A stretch of DNA of 64,000 nucleotides from an uncultured Anaeroplasma sp. (GTDB lineage: Bacteria; Bacillota_I; Bacilli_A; Acholeplasmatales; Anaeroplasmataceae): contig CAMEJG010000004.1 in assembly GCA_945919465.1 (NCBI GenBank), positions 1 to 64,000 of the forward strand. Reading direction: 5' to 3'. Numbering within the stretch: position 1 is the stretch's first letter; each line of letters opens with the position of its first letter. Positions 33,689 to 42,939 of this stretch are shown in pieces. Under the pieces are notes generated by a model. That model was given only the letters and a program-made list of their open reading frames with translations. It was not told the DNA's origin and did no database searches. Position numbers and translations under genes: made by a program.

Positions 33689-34522
33689 ATGGAATATAGA
33701 ATTTGTGCTGATTCATCAGCTGATGTTATAAATTTAAAGAAAGTACCTTTTGGTCTAGCTTCATTAACTATTAGAACAAAGGATAAAGAATTTAAGGATG
33801 ATGAAAATTTAGATGTAGAGGAAATGGTAAATTATTTATCACATTACCATGAAAAATCATCTACTGCTTGTCCTAGTGCTCATGATTGGATCGTTGCCTT
33901 TGGGGGTGCTAAATATGTATTTGCAATCTCAATAACCTCAGGTTTATCTGGAAGCTTTAATTCATTAGCATTAGCTAAAAAAATCTATGAAGAAGAAAAT
34001 CCAGATTTTAAGGTTCATATTATTGACTCATTAAGTACTGGTCCAAAAATGAAGCTTATGATAAATAAGCTTGAAGAACTAATATTAAATAATTTATCAT
34101 TTGATGAAATAATAAATGAAATTGAAGCATATAAAAATTCTACTGATTTAATATTTATGCTAGAATCAATGAATAATTTAGCAAATAATGGTAGAGTAAA
34201 TAAGCTTGTAGCTAAAGCGGTTGGCTTATTAGGAATTAAGGTTATTGGAAAAGCATCAAATGATGGTAGATTAGAGGTTACAGATAAAAAACGTGGCATA
34301 AATATGGCTATTAATTCTATAATGGATAAGCTTTCTAAATTAAAATATAATGGTAAAAAGATTTTAATTGGTCATTGCTTGAATTTTGATTTAGCAAATC
34401 AAATAAAAAATAAAGTAATAGAAATATATAAACAAGCAGAAGTAGAAATATATGCTTTAAGAGGATTATGTAGCTTTTATGCTGAAAAGGGTGGTTTAAT
34501 TATTGGTTTTGAAACAGCATAA
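33689..34522 (+). CDS. DegV-family fatty-acid-binding protein
   Basis: This 277-residue protein shows the DegV signatures DSSADV at the N-terminus, STACPSAHDW, ISITSGLSGSFNS and the C-terminal HCLNFDLA. Members of the family (FakB) hold a fatty acid for phosphorylation by the FakA kinase and so feed exogenous fatty acids into phospholipids. No fakA is nearby. AAGGAG precedes ATG; it is monocistronic with a strong terminator. Confidence 0.92.
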   Translation: MEYRICADSSADVINLKKVPFGLASLTIRTKDKEFKDDENLDVEEMVNYLSHYHEKSSTACPSAHDWIVAFGGAKYVFAISITSGLSGSFNSLALAKKIYEEENPDFKVHIIDSLSTGPKMKLMINKLEELILNNLSFDEIINEIEAYKNSTDLIFMLESMNNLANNGRVNKLVAKAVGLLGIKVIGKASNDGRLEVTDKKRGINMAINSIMDKLSKLKYNGKKILIGHCLNFDLANQIKNKVIEIYKQAEVEIYALRGLCSFYAEKGGLIIGFETA

Positions 34523-34529
34523 AATTAGT

Positions 34530-34557
34530 GGGATATCAGATGATATCCCTTTTTTTT
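34530..34557 (+). terminator. Terminator
   Basis: GGGATATCA (34530-34538) pairs perfectly with TGATATCCC (34541-34549), followed by eight T. Confidence 0.93.
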
Positions 34558-34660
34558 AAATATTATTTAAAAAAACCAAAAAAAATCTTATTTTATTCAT
34601 TATTCGACATTTTTTTTAAGATAATAATCATATACTTTTTTATGTTATTGGAGAGGTATT

Positions 34661-37342
34661 ATGAATAAGAGAATGTTGTATATTAAGGGTAATTTTAAAA
34701 ATTTTATATGCTATATTGGAATTTCATTATTAGCTTTAATTATAATTATTTCATCTACTATTATTTATAATAATAACGTTATTTCATCTGCAGATGGAGC
34801 TACTACCTCTTTAAATAGATTTTATCTTGAGGAAATTGCCAAAAAAAATGTTCATGAAATAACTACTGCATTAGATAATAATATAAAATATTCTAAAAGA
34901 GCTATAAATGAAATTAAAGAAAGTGATTTAGAATCGAAAGAATCATTGAATTCATATCTAGCAATGATTGAAAAATTATATGATTTAGATTTTTTTGCAG
35001 TATACGATAATGAAGGGAAAATTTATACCTTAAATAATATTATATTTAATGTATCTGACGAGTATTATTCAAAAAAAATAAATGATAATTTAGAATTGTA
35101 TATTACACAAACTTCAGAATCTAGAGCGTTAGTTTTAATAGTTTCTAAGATGAATGAGTTATCATTTCAAAATAAAAAGCTTGTAAGCTATATTTCAGGT
35201 ATTGATATTGAAAACATAGTTTCATCATTAGTATCATATAATGATAAAAATAAGGTGATATGCAGTCTATTTAATTCTAGTGATGGAACATGTATTGTTG
35301 AGACTGAGGGGAGTATTGAAGAAGGAAAAAGTTTATTTCAATTAATGGATGATGCATTTTTTTCTGATGAGTTCACAAAAGAAGAATTTCTTAATGATTG
35401 GAATAATTTTAATGAGGGCTATACCTATTATAAGGGACCATTAGGCTATACTTATTTATATTATATGCCAGTACCAAATACTAATTGGATGTTTACTATT
35501 AGATTAAGAGAAAGTGTTATTAATGAACAAATAACGGATTATAATAAAAACATGCTAATTTCTACTCAAATACAATTGAGTATTGTATTAGCTTGCATGG
35601 CTATCTTATTCATTTTAGCTATTATACAAACCTTTAAAATACAAAAAGAAATATATAATAGAAAAAGTGAAAAAGAATTATTCGATCAAAAAACTCTAGC
35701 TCATTTAGAACAGCTTAAGCTTAAAGAAAAATTATTAGAAGAGGAAAAGAAAAATAATCGACAAGCATCGATATTACAAATATTAAGTAATGAATATTCC
35801 TCTGTATTTTATGTTGATATTATTGATGATATAGCTATACCTATTAGATTATCTGAATTTTCAGTATTTAAAACAGGACTAGAAATAAATAAAACATATC
35901 CTTTTAAGGAATATTATGCTAAATATATTAATTCATTAGTTTATGAATCAGATATCGATAATGTATTAGTTTTTTCTGATATTAATTATTTAAGAAAAAT
36001 ATTGAAAGATACAAATATGTATACATATTTACATAAAATTAATCAAAATGGAAAAGAATTATATACTCATTTAAGAATAGCTAAGGTTGAAGATGATGAA
36101 AATTTTAGACATGTTATATTTGCCTTTGCTATAGTAGATGATTATATTAGGAAAGAACAAAAGAATCAATTAGCATTAGAAGATGCCTTAGAAAAGGCTA
36201 AAAATGCTAATTTAGCTAAGACTACATTCCTTAATAATATGTCTCATGATATTAGAACACCGATTAATGCAATTATTGGTTTTACTAATTTAGCATTAAA
36301 AGAAGAGGTATCACTTGACATTAGATATTATTTAGAAAAAATAAGTAAAAGCTCTGATTATTTATTAACATTAATAAATGAGGTTTTAGATTTAAGTAGG
36401 ATAGAAAGTGGTAAAGCTACTATAAATTTAAATAAAACAAATTTAAATAATTTAGTAAATACTGTATCAGATATTATTACTGGTTATATATCTGAAAAGA
36501 ATTTGAATTTTAATGTAAAAAAGATAAAAATTATTTATCCAATAGTATTAGCTGATGATTTAAAGATTAGAGATATATTAGTTAATATCTTAAGTAATGC
36601 AGTTAAGTATACTGATTCTTTAGGCTATATTAATTTTACAATTGATACACAATTAATTAATGAAGGCTCTGAATTGGTAATTTTTAAAATTGAGGATAAT
36701 GGTATTGGTATGAGTGAAGAATTTTTATCTCATATTTTTGATGAATATTCTCAAGAGTATGCAGTAGTACAATCAAATTTCAAAAGTACTGGTTTAGGTA
36801 TGTCAATTGCGAAAAGATATATAGAACTTATGGGTGGGTCTATTGATGTATATAGTAAGAAAGGGATTGGTACTAAATTCACTGTAGCTATTCCTCTAAA
36901 GCTTGCTAATTTAGAAATAAATAATGACAAGGTAATTTCATATAATAAAGATGATTTAAAGGGAATTAATATATTAATTGCTGAAGATAATGATTTGAAT
37001 TATGAAATTATCATGCTTCAGTTAGAGGAATATGAATTAAATATTATTAGAGCAAAAGATGGAAATGAAGTTCTTGAAATATTTAAAAATAGTAATGAAG
37101 GTTATTTTGATATTATTTTAATGGATGTAATGATGCCTAAAATTAATGGATATATGGCTACAAAGCTTATTAGAGAATTAAATAGAAAGGATTCAAAAGA
37201 AATACCTATTATTGCGATGACTGCAAATGCATTTAAAGAAGATATAGAGGAAGCCTTAAAATCAGGTATGAATGCTCATATTTCTAAACCTTTAAAGATA
37301 GAAGAGGTTATTATTACTATTTTAAAATGTATTAATAAATAA
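34661..37342 (+). CDS. Hybrid sensor histidine kinase with receiver domain
   Basis: This 893-residue protein has two membrane helices (about 15-37 and 305-328) flanking an extracytoplasmic dCache-like sensor. Next come a coiled coil, a PAS-like region (about 365-500) and a HisKA domain with H529 in NNMSHDIRTPIN. A HATPase domain with DNGIGMS and STGLGMSIAKRY and a C-terminal receiver with D822 in IILMDVMMP complete it. It autophosphorylates and passes phosphate internally. No downstream phosphotransfer partner is adjacent. GGAGAGG precedes ATG. The ligand is unknown. Confidence 0.92.
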   Translation: MNKRMLYIKGNFKNFICYIGISLLALIIIISSTIIYNNNVISSADGATTSLNRFYLEEIAKKNVHEITTALDNNIKYSKRAINEIKESDLESKESLNSYLAMIEKLYDLDFFAVYDNEGKIYTLNNIIFNVSDEYYSKKINDNLELYITQTSESRALVLIVSKMNELSFQNKKLVSYISGIDIENIVSSLVSYNDKNKVICSLFNSSDGTCIVETEGSIEEGKSLFQLMDDAFFSDEFTKEEFLNDWNNFNEGYTYYKGPLGYTYLYYMPVPNTNWMFTIRLRESVINEQITDYNKNMLISTQIQLSIVLACMAILFILAIIQTFKIQKEIYNRKSEKELFDQKTLAHLEQLKLKEKLLEEEKKNNRQASILQILSNEYSSVFYVDIIDDIAIPIRLSEFSVFKTGLEINKTYPFKEYYAKYINSLVYESDIDNVLVFSDINYLRKILKDTNMYTYLHKINQNGKELYTHLRIAKVEDDENFRHVIFAFAIVDDYIRKEQKNQLALEDALEKAKNANLAKTTFLNNMSHDIRTPINAIIGFTNLALKEEVSLDIRYYLEKISKSSDYLLTLINEVLDLSRIESGKATINLNKTNLNNLVNTVSDIITGYISEKNLNFNVKKIKIIYPIVLADDLKIRDILVNILSNAVKYTDSLGYINFTIDTQLINEGSELVIFKIEDNGIGMSEEFLSHIFDEYSQEYAVVQSNFKSTGLGMSIAKRYIELMGGSIDVYSKKGIGTKFTVAIPLKLANLEINNDKVISYNKDDLKGINILIAEDNDLNYEIIMLQLEEYELNIIRAKDGNEVLEIFKNSNEGYFDIILMDVMMPKINGYMATKLIRELNRKDSKEIPIIAMTANAFKEDIEEALKSGMNAHISKPLKIEEVIITILKCINK

Positions 37343-37401
37343 AATTATTATATAGTTTATTTATAAAAATAATGATATAATTACCTCAGGGAGTGATAAA
37401 T

Positions 37402-38343
37402 ATGAATAGAGGAAAGGTAGTTATTGTAGGTGCTGGTAGTGTAGGTACTGCTATTGCATATTCAATGGTGAATCAATGTATTTGTGAAGAAATTGTAATT
37501 ATAGATTTAAATCATGCTAAGGCATATGCAGAAAGTCTTGATATGATGCATTCAATGGAATTTATGAATACAAAAACTTTGGTTAGAGAAGGAGATTATA
37601 ATGACTGTAGTGATGCTGACATTGTAGTTATTTCAGCTTCTATGCCTGTACCAAAGGAAAGTAACGATAGAATGAAATTTTTAGATGGAAGTAAAAAAAT
37701 TGTAAAATCTATTGTTGCTAATGTAATGGAAAATAATTTTAATGGTATATTTATTGTTGTTACGAATCCAGTAGATGTAATGAGCTATTATGTTTGGAAG
37801 CTATCAGGACTTTCAGCTAATAGAATTATTGGTAGTGGTACTACTTTAGATACTGCAAGATTACATTATTATATAGCTAAAACTATAGATGTAGACCCTA
37901 GAAGTATTAATGCTTTTATTATTGGTGAGCATGGTGATACTGAGCTTGTTTCATGGTCTACTGCAACTATAGGTGGTAAGGATATTAAAAATGTATTTGA
38001 TGACAATAAGAATCGTATAGGAGAAGATCCTTATAATAATTTTTTAAAGCTTACCGCTCATGGAGGATGGGATATTTTCAATAAAAAGGGCAATACCTCC
38101 TTTGGTATAGCAGCATCTGTTACAGGTATAATTAAATCAATTTTATTTGATGAAAATAGAATTTATCCTGTTTCTGTATATTTAGATGGAGAATATGATA
38201 TTTATGATGTATTTACTAGTGTTCCTACAATAGTAAATAGAACTGGAGCAAAGGAAATAGTAGAATTAAATTTAACTGAAGAGGAATATAAGAATTTTAA
38301 ATATTCTTGTGATACTCTTAAAGAAAAATGTAATAATTTATAG
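37402..38343 (+). CDS. L-lactate/L-2-hydroxyacid dehydrogenase
   Basis: This 313-residue LDH/MDH-family enzyme has the NAD loop GAGSVGTA, VTNPVDVMSY and catalytic H177 in GEHGDTE. It reduces a 2-keto acid to an L-2-hydroxy acid with NADH, most simply pyruvate to lactate. The substrate loop reads SASMPVPKESNDRM instead of the usual AGAPQKPGETRL; the specificity Gln is missing and the loop is longer. This is closer in style to L-2-hydroxyisocaproate dehydrogenases, so substrate is uncertain. ATG 37402 is 8 bases after AGGGAG. A membrane protein gene follows 8 bases later. Confidence 0.85.
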   Translation: MNRGKVVIVGAGSVGTAIAYSMVNQCICEEIVIIDLNHAKAYAESLDMMHSMEFMNTKTLVREGDYNDCSDADIVVISASMPVPKESNDRMKFLDGSKKIVKSIVANVMENNFNGIFIVVTNPVDVMSYYVWKLSGLSANRIIGSGTTLDTARLHYYIAKTIDVDPRSINAFIIGEHGDTELVSWSTATIGGKDIKNVFDDNKNRIGEDPYNNFLKLTAHGGWDIFNKKGNTSFGIAASVTGIIKSILFDENRIYPVSVYLDGEYDIYDVFTSVPTIVNRTGAKEIVELNLTEEEYKNFKYSCDTLKEKCNNL

Positions 38344-38351
38344 GAGGGTAT

Positions 38352-39095
38352 ATGGCTTTTATTTGTTATGATCATACCTATAGTGTTTTTTTAAAGCTTA
38401 AAAAGGATCTAAAAAGATTTCAAAGAATAGTTGATATTTTAGTTCAATTAATCTTTATAGCCTATAACGGATATTTATTATTTACTAATATAGATAGATT
38501 ATTATATTGTATTATCTATTCAATTCTATTAGTCTTATGTATTGGTTATTTTCTATTTACTATTTATGCAATAAATAATAATACTAAAAAAATAAATAAA
38601 AATATTAAGCCTAGAGTAAAGCAAATAGTAAATATATTAAAATATATTATTAAATTTACAATTATTACTCTTGCAGTAATTGAATTATGTACAACTGAAT
38701 ATACTACTATGAAGTTAGCATCAACAATAGCTTCATCTGTTTCATTATTAGTTCAAATTACTATTAATTTAATTACTAGATTTGTTAATAATTATATTGA
38801 TTTATTTATTGAATCATTAAAAATGGATTATGAAAATAGTACTGCTTTAAAAGCATTGAAAAAGGGAGTAGGGGCTGCTTCTATATTTGCTGAAGGTGGT
38901 TTTAGTGCTGCAGCTGATTATTTTAAAGCAGATAGAAGTGAGGCAGAATTAACTAATAAGGAAAAAAAGCTTAGAGAAGAAATTGATAGACTTAGTGAAC
39001 CACTAAGAGAAAAAAGAGAAAAAACTGAAGGTCCTAAAATTGATATTAAAGAAGAAATTAAAAAAGGAATAAAAAGCTTTTTAACAAAAAAATAA
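38352..39095 (+). CDS. Membrane protein of unknown function
   Basis: This 247-residue protein has about four membrane helices (about 28-140). A soluble, Ala/Gly-containing stretch (KKGVGAASIFAEGGFSAAAD) and a highly charged C-terminal helix (about 195-247) follow. It lies 8 bases after the dehydrogenase gene with AGGAGG before ATG, so it is co-transcribed. No family was recognised. Confidence 0.65.
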   Translation: MAFICYDHTYSVFLKLKKDLKRFQRIVDILVQLIFIAYNGYLLFTNIDRLLYCIIYSILLVLCIGYFLFTIYAINNNTKKINKNIKPRVKQIVNILKYIIKFTIITLAVIELCTTEYTTMKLASTIASSVSLLVQITINLITRFVNNYIDLFIESLKMDYENSTALKALKKGVGAASIFAEGGFSAAADYFKADRSEAELTNKEKKLREEIDRLSEPLREKREKTEGPKIDIKEEIKKGIKSFLTKK

Positions 39096-39140
39096 TATTT
39101 TTTAGCATTAAATATATTGTATTTGATGCTTTTTTTATGC

Positions 39141-39164
39141 TATAATTTTTATGAACATGTTCAT
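39141..39164 (+). promoter_or_regulatory. Promoter and TetR palindrome
   Basis: A -10 TATAAT (39141-39146) is followed by ATGAACATGTTCAT (39151-39164), a perfect 14-bp palindrome covering the expected start site. It sits 14 bases before the TetR gene, so it is the likely autoregulatory operator. Confidence 0.65.
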
Positions 39165-39177
39165 AAAGGAGATTTAT

Positions 39178-39684
39178 ATGCCAAAGGTTATAAATGTTAC
39201 TGAAGAAGAACTAATATCTATAACAAAAAAATTAATTGATAATAAAGAATATACCAATATAAATTGTAGATATATTTCTAATTTAGCTAATATAGGATTA
39301 GGTACTTTTTATAAATTCTTTGATTCTAAATATAGCTTAATCGCAAGAGTAATTTTAAATGATTGGATAATATTTAGAAAAGAAATAATTATTAATAATA
39401 ATCTATTAGATTCTATTAAAAGTATATATAATGCTTTATATTTATTTACTAAAAAATATTTTGATTTCTTTCAATATGAAAGTAATTCTTCATTAAATAT
39501 GGTTCATGATAAGCATTCATTATTATTTGAACAAATAAAAGAAGATATTATTAATTGCTATAATTTTAATAATAGGAATTATGATTTAGATATAATTAAT
39601 TTCTTATCTAATATGATTATCTATTATGCATCTAATTTATATGAATTTGATGTTTTAAATAAAATCTTAAATAAGCTAATATAG
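39178..39684 (+). CDS. TetR/AcrR-family regulator
   Basis: This 168-residue regulator has an N-terminal helix-turn-helix (about 12-55; ISNLANIGLGTFYKFFDSK) and a poorly conserved ligand-binding domain. ATG 39178 follows AAGGAG at 7 bases; the upstream in-frame ATG at 39151 lies in the operator and is not used. It overlaps functionally with the flavin reductase gene 10 bases downstream, and probably controls both through the palindrome. Confidence 0.85.
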   Translation: MPKVINVTEEELISITKKLIDNKEYTNINCRYISNLANIGLGTFYKFFDSKYSLIARVILNDWIIFRKEIIINNNLLDSIKSIYNALYLFTKKYFDFFQYESNSSLNMVHDKHSLLFEQIKEDIINCYNFNNRNYDLDIINFLSNMIIYYASNLYEFDVLNKILNKLI

Positions 39685-39694
39685 GAGGATAAAA

Positions 39695-40621
39695 ATGAAA
39701 AGCTTTAAGAATTTAAGAATAGTTGATAATTTCTATCAAACATCATTATTTTTTCCAATGCCATTAACATTAATCGGTACTTTGGATGAAAAGGGAGAAA
39801 CTACAAGCTTCGGTGCTTATTCACTAGTTTTCCCATACTACATTGCTGGTAAGGATTATTATGCAATGATATTAGAATGTAGAAATAGTTCTAATACTTG
39901 TTTAGGATTATTAAGACATGGTAAATGTACTATTAATTTTTTACCATATAATAAGAAAATATTTAAATCTCATGTTGATTTAGGATTCCCAGGAGATACT
40001 CCTGAGGAGAAAATGAAGGATTTTAAATTTCATTTAGAGGATTCATTATCTAGTGATGAGGATAAAGAGCATAAATACCCAAAGATTATTAGTGAAGCTT
40101 TACAGGTTATGGAATGTAGCTGGGTAAAGGAATTAGATAATGCCCAAGATGATCCTATTTTAGATGATTATGAAGGCTTTAATTATCATAATTTTAATGG
40201 TATTACTTCTAGATATGGTGCTCATTTTATTTTAAAGATAGATAGAATTTTAATGAAGGAAAAATATTATAATTCTATTATTAATGGAGTTACTGCATCT
40301 AATTTTATGCCTCTTGCATCTAACTGGGGCTATAGAGACTCAAAGAATTTCTGGTGCTCACCATATAGAAAACCACAAGCAGTAGGTATCCCTAATAGAG
40401 AGGTAGATTTAACTTCATTAAGATATGCAGCAGAAAGAGCAGATGATAAGGTTAAATTTACTGATGATGCATTATTAACTATTGTTAAGGTACCAAGACC
40501 ATTCTTAAAGCTTGTATTAAAGGGCTGTGTTGATTGGGCACATGAAAATAATGTTAGTGTTATTACAGAAAAAGAAATGAAAATAATCAATGATAAAAGA
40601 TCAAAGGAAAAGAAAAAATAA
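39695..40621 (+). CDS. Flavin reductase-like FMN-binding protein
   Basis: This 308-residue protein belongs to the flavin reductase/flavoredoxin fold. It starts FPMPLTLIGTLDEKGETT, then CRNSSNTCLGLLRHGKCTINFLPYN. It should bind FMN and transfer electrons from NAD(P)H or another donor. It is longer than the minimal family, with an extra charged insert (about 105-150). It is co-transcribed with the TetR gene (AGGAGG before ATG), so expression may respond to a toxic or redox ligand. Confidence 0.82.
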   Translation: MKSFKNLRIVDNFYQTSLFFPMPLTLIGTLDEKGETTSFGAYSLVFPYYIAGKDYYAMILECRNSSNTCLGLLRHGKCTINFLPYNKKIFKSHVDLGFPGDTPEEKMKDFKFHLEDSLSSDEDKEHKYPKIISEALQVMECSWVKELDNAQDDPILDDYEGFNYHNFNGITSRYGAHFILKIDRILMKEKYYNSIINGVTASNFMPLASNWGYRDSKNFWCSPYRKPQAVGIPNREVDLTSLRYAAERADDKVKFTDDALLTIVKVPRPFLKLVLKGCVDWAHENNVSVITEKEMKIINDKRSKEKKK

Positions 40622-40631
40622 ATAATGTATG

Positions 40632-40670
40632 ACCATACTCATTTATTAAATAGATGAATATGGTTTTTTT
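40632..40670 (+). terminator. Terminator
   Basis: ACCATA (40632-40637) and TATGGT (40659-40664), with further imperfect pairing inward, are followed by seven T. Confidence 0.75.
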
Positions 40671-40830
40671 GTTTAAAAATAATAAATTAAATATTAATTT
40701 AGATATAATTATTTTCATGAAATGATGATAAATAAAACAAAGAAATGATTTAATAGCACTTGTGAATTATTTTCCTGCGCAAATAAACAAAATATTTAAT
40801 AAATAGTGGTGTTTTATATAATTTTACATA

Positions 40831-41163
40831 ATGCTAAAGAAAATCAATTTAGTGATTAAGACAGAAAGTAGATATTATAATGTTTCAAAACATATGAAAT
40901 GTTCTACAAAAACGATTGATAAATTGGCTATTGTAGAATACAATAATGATGAGGTGATGATTATTAAACTAATATATTCTATTTTAGAAGATGAAAGAAA
41001 AAGAAATGAGTATATGATAAAAAGATACGAAAAGGAATTGTCACTCTTACCCAAAGGAAAGATAACACCTAAAATTACAAAAGCAAACACATACTACTAT
41101 TTGAAATACAGAGATGGTCAAAGGGTATGTGCAAAATATATTGGTAATGTCATTATTTCATAG
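40831..41163 (+). CDS. Small protein sharing the N-terminal module of the second Fic protein
   Basis: The frame encodes up to 110 residues. The conserved part is at the C-terminus: LSLLPKGKITPKI, then YYYLKYRDGQRVCAKYIG. The same type of segment (YIYLVYRESG, LKSKYAG) opens the Fic-like protein at 5375. The start is uncertain: ATG 40831 has no ribosome binding site, and ATG 40957 has GAGGTG directly against it. It overlaps the next small frame by 17 bases. This module is often seen beside mobile or toxin-antitoxin-like genes; it may be a remnant. Confidence 0.5.
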   Translation: MLKKINLVIKTESRYYNVSKHMKCSTKTIDKLAIVEYNNDEVMIIKLIYSILEDERKRNEYMIKRYEKELSLLPKGKITPKITKANTYYYLKYRDGQRVCAKYIGNVIIS

Positions 41164-41284
41164 ATCGGAACTATATAAGGCACATAAAAAAGAGGAAACG
41201 AAAGTGTGGCAGTATAGTTCCGAAATGATAGTTGAATTATTCGATAAAGAAATGAATGGAAAATTGGAATTCCCGGAGGTATAG
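41147..41284 (+). CDS. 45-residue small protein of the DUF3791 cassette
   Basis: An ATG at 41147 opens 45 codons ending with TAG at 41282-41284. The product has a protein-like sequence (VWQYSSEMIVELFDKEMNG, then KLEFPEV). It fills the gap between the two flanking genes exactly: 17-base overlap upstream and 1 base to the DUF3791 start. Its own ribosome binding site is not evident, so it may be translationally coupled or a relic. The family was not recognised. Confidence 0.45.
   Translation: MSLFHRSELYKAHKKEETKVWQYSSEMIVELFDKEMNGKLEFPEV
41166..41222. repeat. Perfect 10-bp inverted repeat inside the small cassette
   Basis: CGGAACTATA (41166-41175) and TATAGTTCCG (41213-41222) flank 37 bases. 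It could be an RNA stem within the cassette message or an insertion footprint. Confidence 0.55.
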
Positions 41285-41285
41285 T

Positions 41286-41498
41286 ATGAGTAAAACATTA
41301 CAATTTAAAGCCTTTTGCTTTGAAATGTATAAAGCAGAAAAAGGTATGACTGGTATTATGACCCAAGAGCTTTTTGAAAAATATAAAGTGTTTGACTACC
41401 TTGATACTTTTTACGAAGTATTACACACTACGGGACATAGATATATTATTGATGATATTGACTTATATATCGAAGCTCGTAAGAATATTACAGCTTAA
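41286..41498 (+). CDS. DUF3791 family protein
   Basis: This 70-residue protein shows FKAFCFEMYK, then FDYLDTFYEVLHTTGHRYIID and a C-terminal YIEAR, matching DUF3791. Family members are usually paired with DUF3990 proteins in gut Bacillota and look like toxin-antitoxin or mobile cargo, but no DUF3990 gene is present here. ATG 41286 follows CCGGAGG. Function unknown. Confidence 0.72.
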   Translation: MSKTLQFKAFCFEMYKAEKGMTGIMTQELFEKYKVFDYLDTFYEVLHTTGHRYIIDDIDLYIEARKNITA

Positions 41499-41621
41499 CT
41501 AACCGAACGGTGATAAAATCTGTTAATGTAGGACTTTGCATCATTCATTGTACCGATGGAGATATTACTAAATCTTAAATTTTCTATTTACTATTTCATA
41601 AATTTTGATAAATATTGTATA

Positions 41622-41658
41622 ATGGCCATCGAAAAGATGGTCATTATCTTTTTTTTAT
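41622..41658 (+). terminator. Terminator
   Basis: ATGGCCATC (41622-41630) pairs with GATGGTCAT (41636-41644), one G-T pair, followed by TATC and a T-run. Confidence 0.8.
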
Positions 41659-41696
41659 AGTATAATATTTACGAATAATGTTTGGGAGGAATAATT

Positions 41697-42938
41697 ATGA
41701 TAAAACAACCATTAAAGGGAATGAATGATTTTATTCCAAAGGATGCTGCTATAAGAGATTATATGATTTCTAAAATAAGTGAGGTATATAGAAGCTTCGG
41801 CTATGAAAGAATCTATACCCCCGCAATTGAAGATATTGAAAATATCGACAATAAAGAGGGTGGAGAAAATCAAAAGCTTATATTTAAAATATTAAAGCGT
41901 GGAGAAAAGCTAGATAAGGCTTTAGAAAATGATGAATTTAATAAATTAGCTGATATGGGATTAAGATATGATTTGACTTTACCATTAACTAGATTTTATG
42001 CTAATAATAGAGCTAATTTACCATTAATAGGTAAATTCATTCAAATTGATAGAGTATATCGTGCTGAACGTCCTCAAAGAGGAAGAGATAGAGAATTCTA
42101 TCAATGTGATATTGATGTTATTGGTAATAAATCTATTAATGCAGAAATAGAGCTTATTACGGCAACAGGTAAAGCTTTACTTACTCTTCCTATAGGAGAA
42201 TTTTCTATTAGAATTAATCATAGACAAATATTAAGAGCTTCATTACTTAAAATGGGCTTTAATGAAAATGATCTAGATGAGGTTTGCATTTCACTTGATA
42301 AGCTTGATAAGATTAATGCATCAGGAGTTAAGGAAGAATTATTAGCTAAAGGATATAATAATGATGCAATAAATAATTTAATTAATTTTATTTCTAGTGA
42401 GGTTACATTAGCTAAGGTTGAAGAACTCTTAGGTGATAATAGTGATTTAGCTGATTTAAAATATGTAATTAATGGTGCGAGCGAGTTATCAGATAATAAA
42501 TATAAGATTATTTATGATTTTACATTAGTTAGAGGACAAGGATATTATACTGGTTGTGTTTTTGAAATTGCTAGTATTAAATTTGGTGGTACTATTGGTG
42601 GTGGTGGCAGATATGATAATTTGATTGGTAAGTTTATTGGAGAGAATATACCTGCAGTAGGCTTTTCAATTGGATTTGAAAGAATCTATGCTATTTTAAA
42701 GGATAGTAATTTTAAAATACCTAATCAAAATAAATTAGCTATTATTTATAAGAATGATTATGTTACCGCAATGAAATTTGCTAATAATTATAGAAATGAA
42801 TATCAAGTATCTTTATTTGAATTTCCTAAAAAGATGGGTAAATTATTAAATAGAATAGAGCTTGAGGGTTATAAAGCTTATATTATTTATGATGAGAATA
42901 ATGAAACTAATGAATTACATGTAATTGAAGGAAATTAA
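41697..42938 (+). CDS. hisS: Histidine--tRNA ligase
   Basis: This 413-residue class II synthetase attaches histidine to tRNA-His. It shows motif 2 around YRAERPQRGRDREFYQCDID, the histidine-binding LVRGQGYYTGCVFEI and motif 3 GGGGRYDNLIG with GFSIGFERI. The NQKLIFKILKRGEKLD segment resembles the longer, archaeal/eukaryote-like branch of HisRS found in some Bacillota. ATG 41697 follows GGGAGGA. It is in an operon with luxS, whose start is 1 base after its stop. Confidence 0.93.
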   Translation: MIKQPLKGMNDFIPKDAAIRDYMISKISEVYRSFGYERIYTPAIEDIENIDNKEGGENQKLIFKILKRGEKLDKALENDEFNKLADMGLRYDLTLPLTRFYANNRANLPLIGKFIQIDRVYRAERPQRGRDREFYQCDIDVIGNKSINAEIELITATGKALLTLPIGEFSIRINHRQILRASLLKMGFNENDLDEVCISLDKLDKINASGVKEELLAKGYNNDAINNLINFISSEVTLAKVEELLGDNSDLADLKYVINGASELSDNKYKIIYDFTLVRGQGYYTGCVFEIASIKFGGTIGGGGRYDNLIGKFIGENIPAVGFSIGFERIYAILKDSNFKIPNQNKLAIIYKNDYVTAMKFANNYRNEYQVSLFEFPKKMGKLLNRIELEGYKAYIIYDENNETNELHVIEGN

Positions 42939-42939
42939 T

